Part shown: positions 60,901 to 64,000 of the stretch, piece after piece
Position numbering within the stretch: position 1 is the first letter of the stretch
Layout: each line of letters opens with the position of its first letter
Assembly: GCA_027488755.1 (NCBI GenBank)
Contig: JAIYAZ010000135.1
Coordinates: forward strand, 54,028-118,027
Length of the DNA stretch: 64,000 nt
From: Verrucomicrobiaceae bacterium
Lineage (GTDB): Bacteria > Verrucomicrobiota > Verrucomicrobiia > Chthoniobacterales > JAATET01
Reading direction: 5' to 3'
Position numbers and translations under genes: made by a program
Notes under the pieces: generated by a model
What the model was told of the DNA's origin: nothing
What the model saw: the letters and a program-made list of their open reading frames with translations, nothing else
The model's database searches: none

Positions 60901-61544
60901 TCGGCGGCGGCGGCGAAGGTTTGGCGCTCGGGGCGTTCGTAGGTGTGGCTGAGCGAACGGCGGGTGCCGGCGGGGGTTTCGCCGGTGGGGAGAGGCAGGA
61001 GGAAGAGCGGGGCGGGGGCGGGGATTTCCTCGGCGGGGGCGGGTGGAGCGGCGAGGGGGGCGTCCTCAAAGACGGGGAGCTCCGCGCCGGTGCGGGCGTA
61101 GTCGTAGGCGATGAGCCAGCGGTGGAGGGCGGCGGAGACGGAGTCCTCGTCGAGAAGGGCGGTGTGGAAGCTCCAGAGCGCGTGGCCGCCGCCGTTGGGG
61201 AGGCGGAGGATGGTGAAGCGGTGGGGCTCCGCGGTGACGGGCGTGGCGCCGTCGGCGTCGAAGAGGGCCTGCCAGGCGGCGCCGAGATCCTCGGGCGGGG
61301 CGGACTGCCAGTCCTGCTCCTGCCACGCGTAGGCGGGCTCGGGAAGCTCGCGCGGGGTGTCGCCGTCCCACGCGGTGCGGAGGGCGGGATGGGCGCGGGC
61401 GACGGCCTCCCACGCGGCGCGCAGCGCGGCGGGGTCGATTTCCTCGCCGAAGCTGAGGGAGACCTGCGCGGTGTGGAACGCGGAGCCGGCGGGCTCGCTC
61501 GAGAGTTCAAGCACAAGGCGCAGGGGCGCGGGGAGGTCGCTCAT
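57951..61544 (-). CDS. NRPS-like C-A-PCP-TE protein with degenerate active sites
   Basis: A 1197-residue protein with nonribosomal-peptide-synthetase layout: condensation-like domain (1-400), adenylation-like (405-880), carrier-like (885-930) and thioesterase-like (985-1190). The expected residues are missing throughout: HHxxxDG is HTALLDE (near 126); the adenylation P-loop SGSTGxPKG is not found; the carrier serine motif GGxS is EGRTKPL; and the thioesterase GxSxG is GYGFGG with the terminal His motif altered to SGPEMM. The ORF is intact, so an unusual scaffold or a new chemistry should be considered. It follows octad tract R8 and ilvD. Confidence 0.8.
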   Translation of the reverse strand: MSDLPAPLRLVLELSSEPAGSAFHTAQVSLSFGEEIDPAALRAAWEAVARAHPALRTAWDGDTPRELPEPAYAWQEQDWQSAPPEDLGAAWQALFDADGATPVTAEPHRFTILRLPNGGGHALWSFHTALLDEDSVSAALHRWLIAYDYARTGAELPVFEDAPLAAPPAPAEEIPAPAPLFLLPLPTGETPAGTRRSLSHTYERPERQTFAAAAEALGTDLRALVTAAWSFVVARAQDADSALLFEFTRPLGGIGRAEFPALRRRELAPHAAAADLIRASAEETPSLHAPRLDARAVVALLYRDLALNDRLLLELPRWMAADAQLFVKTAPPLALRFVANDRPTAALDYDPAILSDEAARALFAAFQATLAAFAATPELLLADFALPGTPALVVAAEAAPTFRSLVTQGIHEMFADAAAETPDTPAVEGTAESLTFTQLNALANQIARLLRKRGVNPGGRVALAMERSPQWVAALLGTLKAGAVIVLPGAETTADAWIVDELPEGETREQPVLQLRTEAASLAGEKSRGVTSETEPSSPALTWQAGGEWHTFDHATLASALQSLAALQGLTPADRVLQFAAPAEFAAIEETLAALLSGATLVLRPNAPWGTRTAFQEFIEEKAVTALAVPTAFWTQWTHYLAELSLSAPATLRLAITTGSLPAPNAAAAWTTVGGPDRWRHRFASAATGGLGLVAAPEGSLAPAMLGQPGPATLARVADHHGLPQPFGFPGHVEIAPASAPENFRALDLAAITSPDGTFFDLPAIRAGLGELPAEMSAAALRFAAVAHPQVFDAHAETRLIAARQEWCLWIIPRDSESGEPHDLRDWLTERLPTSPRRIRALPRFPLNDAGHLDLAALDELLPDDPVIARRKGSELEERVREALSRALGGRPVELDEVLTEGRTKPLVAQRFHEAVARVEPRVQLADFTTAFSVSSLLRNVRGRKTAADSQWNPIEPLRASGKQPPLIFVHDLDGTPAIYGSLVSRLGEDQPCYGISARGLADAGSAHPTVESMAAAYIEALRVFDASGVHRLIGYGFGGLVAFEMARQLTAAGSTVPLLVLLATEPPVGISASGLLAGGWRRALPAFLGGRKTAEPAAARRRGPGEHPVLHVNQEAARRYSAANVPLTAHIFAPEDQFPPARAIQAGWTACCTDARFYQVPCSGPEMMEDPAAEDLANILAKLARAEDVTPELDEE

Positions 61545-61551
61545 TTTTTGG

Positions 61552-61581
61552 GGAAAGCGGAAATGTGGAAAGCGGAAAGCT
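61552..61581. repeat. 15-bp (7+8) tract R8 before the NRPS-like gene
   Basis: Two 15-bp units, GGAAAGCGGAAATGT and GGAAAGCGGAAAGCT, each made of a 7- and an 8-bp half, in the 62-base gap between ilvD and the NRPS-like gene. The mRNA strand is TTTCCGC-rich, like tract R3. Confidence 0.88.
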
Positions 61582-61606
61582 GGGGGATTTTCCGTGGGTT
61601 CGCGCT

Positions 61607-63313
61607 TTAGATTTTTTCAAAGAGATCGGTCACGGCGCCCTGGGAGGCGGTGGTGACGTGGGCGGCGTATTTGGCGAGGACGCCGCGGCGGTAGCGGGGC
61701 TTGGGCTTTTTCCAGGCGGCGCGGCGGCGGGTGAGTTCGGCGGCGGAGACGCCGAGGGTGAGCGCGCGTTTGGTGGCGTCGATGGTGATGGCGTCGCCGT
61801 TTTTGATGAGGGCGATGGGGCCGCCCTCGAAGGCTTCGGGGGTGATGTGGCCGACGACGAAACCGTGGGTGCCGCCGGAGAAGCGGCCGTCGGTGATGAG
61901 GGCGACGGATTTGCCGAGACCGGCGCCCATGACGGCGCTGGTCGGCGAGAGCATTTCGCGCATGCCGGGGCCGCCGCGGGGTCCTTCGTAGCGGATGACG
62001 ATGACGTCGCCGGCCTTGATTTTGCCGGCGAGGATGGCGCCGAGGGCGGTTTCCTCGCTCTCGAACACGCGGGCCGGGCCCGAGAATTTCTCGCCTTCCT
62101 TGCCGCTGATTTTGGCGACGGCTCCCTCGGGGGCGAGGTTGCCGCGGAGCACGACGAGGTGGCTTTCCTTTTTGATGGGCTTGCTGAGCGGCTGAATGAT
62201 GGGCTGGCCCTTCGGGTAGGGTTTGAAGGGGGCGAGGTTTTGCTTAAGCGTTTTGCCGGTGACGGTGAGGCAGTCGCCGTGGAGGAGGCCGGCGGAGAGG
62301 AGGTCCTTCATCATGGGCACGATGCCGCCGATTTCGACGAGCTGGCTCATGAGGTATTTGCCGCTGGGCTTGAGGTCGGCGATGACGGGGACGCGTTTGC
62401 CGATGCGGGTGAAGTCGTCGAGCGAGAGCTTCACGCCGGCGGAGTGGGCGATGGCGAGGAGGTGGAGCACGGCGTTCGTCGAACCGCCGAGGGCGATGAC
62501 GACGGTGATGGCGTTTTCGAAGGATTCCTTGGAGAAGATTTCGGAAGGTTTGATGCCGCGGCGGAGCATTTCGATGACGGCGGCGCCGGCGCGGCGGCAG
62601 TCGTCCTTCTTCGCGGCGGAGACGGCGGCCTGGGCGGAGCTGTTCGGCAGGCTGAAGCCCATGGCTTCGATGGCGGAGGCCATGGTGTTCGCGGTATACA
62701 TGCCGCCGCAGGAGCCGGGGCCGGGGATGGCGCAGCTCTCGACGGCCTTGGCCTCGGCGGCGGAGATTTTGCCCGCGGCCTGCTGACCGACGGCCTCGAA
62801 GACGGAGACGACGTCGAGGTTGCGGCCGTTGAGGCAGCCGGGGAGGATGGTGCCGCCGTAGACGAAGACGGCGGGGCGGTTGAGCCGGGCGATGGCGAGC
62901 ATGCAGCCGGGCATGTTTTTGTCGCAGCCGCCGATGGCGACGAAGCCGTCGTAGCCCTGGCAGCCGATGACGGTTTCGATGGAGTCGGCGATGACTTCGC
63001 GGGAGACGAGGGAGTATTTCATGCCCTCGGTGCCCATCGAGATGCCGTCGGAGATGGTGATGGTGTTGAAGATCGTGGCCTTGCCCTTGGCGGCGTCGAT
63101 GCCGGTGGCGGCTTCGCGGGCGAGGAGGTCGATGTGCATGTTGCACGGGGTGACCATGCTCCAGGTGGATGCGACGCCGATCTGGGGTTTGGCGAAGTCG
63201 GCGTCGGTGAAGCCGACGGGGTAGAGCATGGCGCGGCTGGGGGCGCGGTGCGGTCCGTCGAGGACGAGCGAGGAATGCGGACGGAGGTTCGGGACGGCTT
63301 TCTTCGACTTCAT
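61607..63313 (-). CDS. ilvD: dihydroxy-acid dehydratase
   Basis: Fe-S enzyme of valine, leucine and isoleucine synthesis. The 568-residue protein has the cluster cysteines in [23 protein letters not shown] and near the first signature (MVTPCNMHI), plus [19 protein letters not shown]. Length and motifs are typical. ATG 63313 ([15 protein letters not shown]) has no clear Shine-Dalgarno motif. Confidence 0.96.
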   Translation of the reverse strand: MKSKKAVPNLRPHSSLVLDGPHRAPSRAMLYPVGFTDADFAKPQIGVASTWSMVTPCNMHIDLLAREAATGIDAAKGKATIFNTITISDGISMGTEGMKYSLVSREVIADSIETVIGCQGYDGFVAIGGCDKNMPGCMLAIARLNRPAVFVYGGTILPGCLNGRNLDVVSVFEAVGQQAAGKISAAEAKAVESCAIPGPGSCGGMYTANTMASAIEAMGFSLPNSSAQAAVSAAKKDDCRRAGAAVIEMLRRGIKPSEIFSKESFENAITVVIALGGSTNAVLHLLAIAHSAGVKLSLDDFTRIGKRVPVIADLKPSGKYLMSQLVEIGGIVPMMKDLLSAGLLHGDCLTVTGKTLKQNLAPFKPYPKGQPIIQPLSKPIKKESHLVVLRGNLAPEGAVAKISGKEGEKFSGPARVFESEETALGAILAGKIKAGDVIVIRYEGPRGGPGMREMLSPTSAVMGAGLGKSVALITDGRFSGGTHGFVVGHITPEAFEGGPIALIKNGDAITIDATKRALTLGVSAAELTRRRAAWKKPKPRYRRGVLAKYAAHVTTASQGAVTDLFEKI

Positions 63314-63388
63314 AAGCGGAGGGCGAGAATAAGCGGTTCGCGGCGGGCAGGGGAAGCGCGGGGCGCAAAAAAGCGCGGGGCGGGGCGG

Positions 63389-64000
63389 TCAGTCGCCGAG
63401 GTTGCCGGCGCGGGCGCGGATGGTGGCGATGGCGGTGGCGATGTCGCGTTTTTGCGGGGCGGTGAGGTGGGGGTCCCGGGCGGCGGCTTCGAATTGCTCA
63501 AGGGCGGGGCGGGCGAGTCCCTGGCGGGCGTAGCATTGGCCGAGGTAGATGCGGAAATCGACGGCGGGCAGGCCGCGGGTGGTGGCGAGCTGCACGAGGC
63601 GTTCGAGGGAATCCTGCTCGTCGCCGAAAGCGCGGGCGGCATTTGCGAGGCGGGCGTGGAGGAAGAGGACGTTCATGTCGGCGTCGCCGGCGCGGGATTT
63701 GAGATCGGAGGCGACGCGCCAGGCGGCGTCGGGGTTGCCGGCGGCGGCGAGGGTGCGGGCGAGAACGTCGAGGGCGGCGGGATCGCCGGGGCGGATTTTG
63801 AGGGCGGCGTTGGCCTCGGTGACGGCGCGCGGGTAGTCCTTCTGCGCGAGGGCGAGGGCGGCGGCGCCGACGCGGACCACCGGATTCTGCGGTTCGGCGG
63901 TGATGGCGGCGGCGGCGTATTCGCGGGCGGCGGCGCGCTGGCCGATGAGGTTGAGCAGGAGGGCGAGGCGCGAGAGGTCGAGGCCGCGGTCGCGCGGGAG
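63389..64000 (-). CDS. TPR-repeat protein, C-terminal part (5' end outside window)
   Basis: The minus-strand frame is open to the window edge; the track GTG at 63880 is internal, since in-frame residues (ISRL-type leucine-rich helix, then REYAAAAITAEPQNPV) continue upstream. TPR-like units are visible (ALALAQKDYPRAVTEANAAL, YLGQCYARQGLARPALEQFE). Function unknown; scaffold protein likely. Ends 75 bases before ilvD start. Confidence 0.75.
   Translation of the reverse strand, partial: LPRDRGLDLSRLALLLNLIGQRAAAREYAAAAITAEPQNPVVRVGAAALALAQKDYPRAVTEANAALKIRPGDPAALDVLARTLAAAGNPDAAWRVASDLKSRAGDADMNVLFLHARLANAARAFGDEQDSLERLVQLATTRGLPAVDFRIYLGQCYARQGLARPALEQFEAAARDPHLTAPQKRDIATAIATIRARAGNLGD

Noticed and set aside
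57939-61610. 1223-residue plus-strand ORF opposite the NRPS-like gene
   Set aside because: Gly/Glu/Ala/Val-rich translation with no domain; a typical antisense shadow of a GC-rich gene.

Overview
This is a high-GC bacterial chromosome segment, most consistent with Verrucomicrobiota (Chthoniobacterales or Opitutales-like; the genus cannot be fixed from the sequence). The pointers are futalosine-pathway menaquinone genes (mqnE, mqnA), a PEP-CTERM surface protein, exported proteins of unknown family, GatCA, an SRP54-S16-KhpA run, and short degenerate 7-9 bp tandem tracts at gene junctions of a style I recall from Verrucomicrobia and Planctomycetes. Genes are densely packed with many ATGA, GTGA or TGATG overlaps. 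No interval over 300 bases lacks a gene. No rRNA, tRNA, CRISPR array, insertion sequence or prophage was recognised. Shine-Dalgarno motifs are scarce.

Layout. 1-4172 (+): proC (partial), a TPR protein, a D-Ala-D-Ala carboxypeptidase and a UvrD/PcrA helicase, tightly coupled. 4191-9277 (-): a coiled-coil/HlyD adaptor, a glutaredoxin-like protein, rpsA with promoter and terminator, and a cupin. 9287-12166 (+): an SDR, a polyprenyl diphosphate synthase and a GH114-like secreted protein. 12176-14804 (-): khpA, rpsP, ffh, thiS and a hypothetical. 14919-16461 (+): two exported proteins. 16466-24272 (-): VOC and VOC-GNAT proteins, gatA, gatC, dgt, a membrane protein, a degenerate ABC ATPase, a HIT protein, an NrdR-associated protein, nrdR and an amidase. 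24380-25737 (+): hisF and a Fur-like regulator. 25685-26979 (-): a DoxX/MauE protein and folP. 27043-29212 (+): a split phosphotransacetylase. 29288-37718 (+): a compact six-gene envelope/signalling operon (ExbB-like, giant TPR, HtrA, TPR, pseudo-receiver/pseudokinase/FGE fusion, exported protein). 37726-53699: aroF, a LOG protein, a methyltransferase, a secreted His/Cys-dyad protein, GDPD, PEP-CTERM and FN3 secreted proteins, holA, an orphan ABC permease, a Y-polymerase remnant, uvrB, a flavin oxidoreductase, mqnE and mqnA. 53696-64000: a GGR-like reductase, hemW, a DUF362 protein, a squalene/phytoene synthase-like protein, a 1197-residue NRPS-like pseudoenzyme, ilvD and a partial TPR gene.

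Two themes stand out. First, at least nine short tandem tracts with 7, 8, 9, 15 or 21 bp periods and several unrelated unit sequences sit almost exclusively in the small gaps between co-directional genes; one is built in frame into uvrB. Second, several long intact ORFs encode proteins in which nearly every catalytic motif of the parent family is substituted: an NRPS C-A-PCP-TE, a MalK-type ATPase, and a receiver/kinase fusion.

As a pathway view, mqnE, mqnA, the polyprenyl synthase and possibly the GGR-like reductase would feed menaquinone synthesis; uvrB, pcrA, holA and dgt/nrdR concern DNA repair and nucleotide supply; aroF, ilvD, hisF, proC and folP are biosynthetic housekeeping genes.
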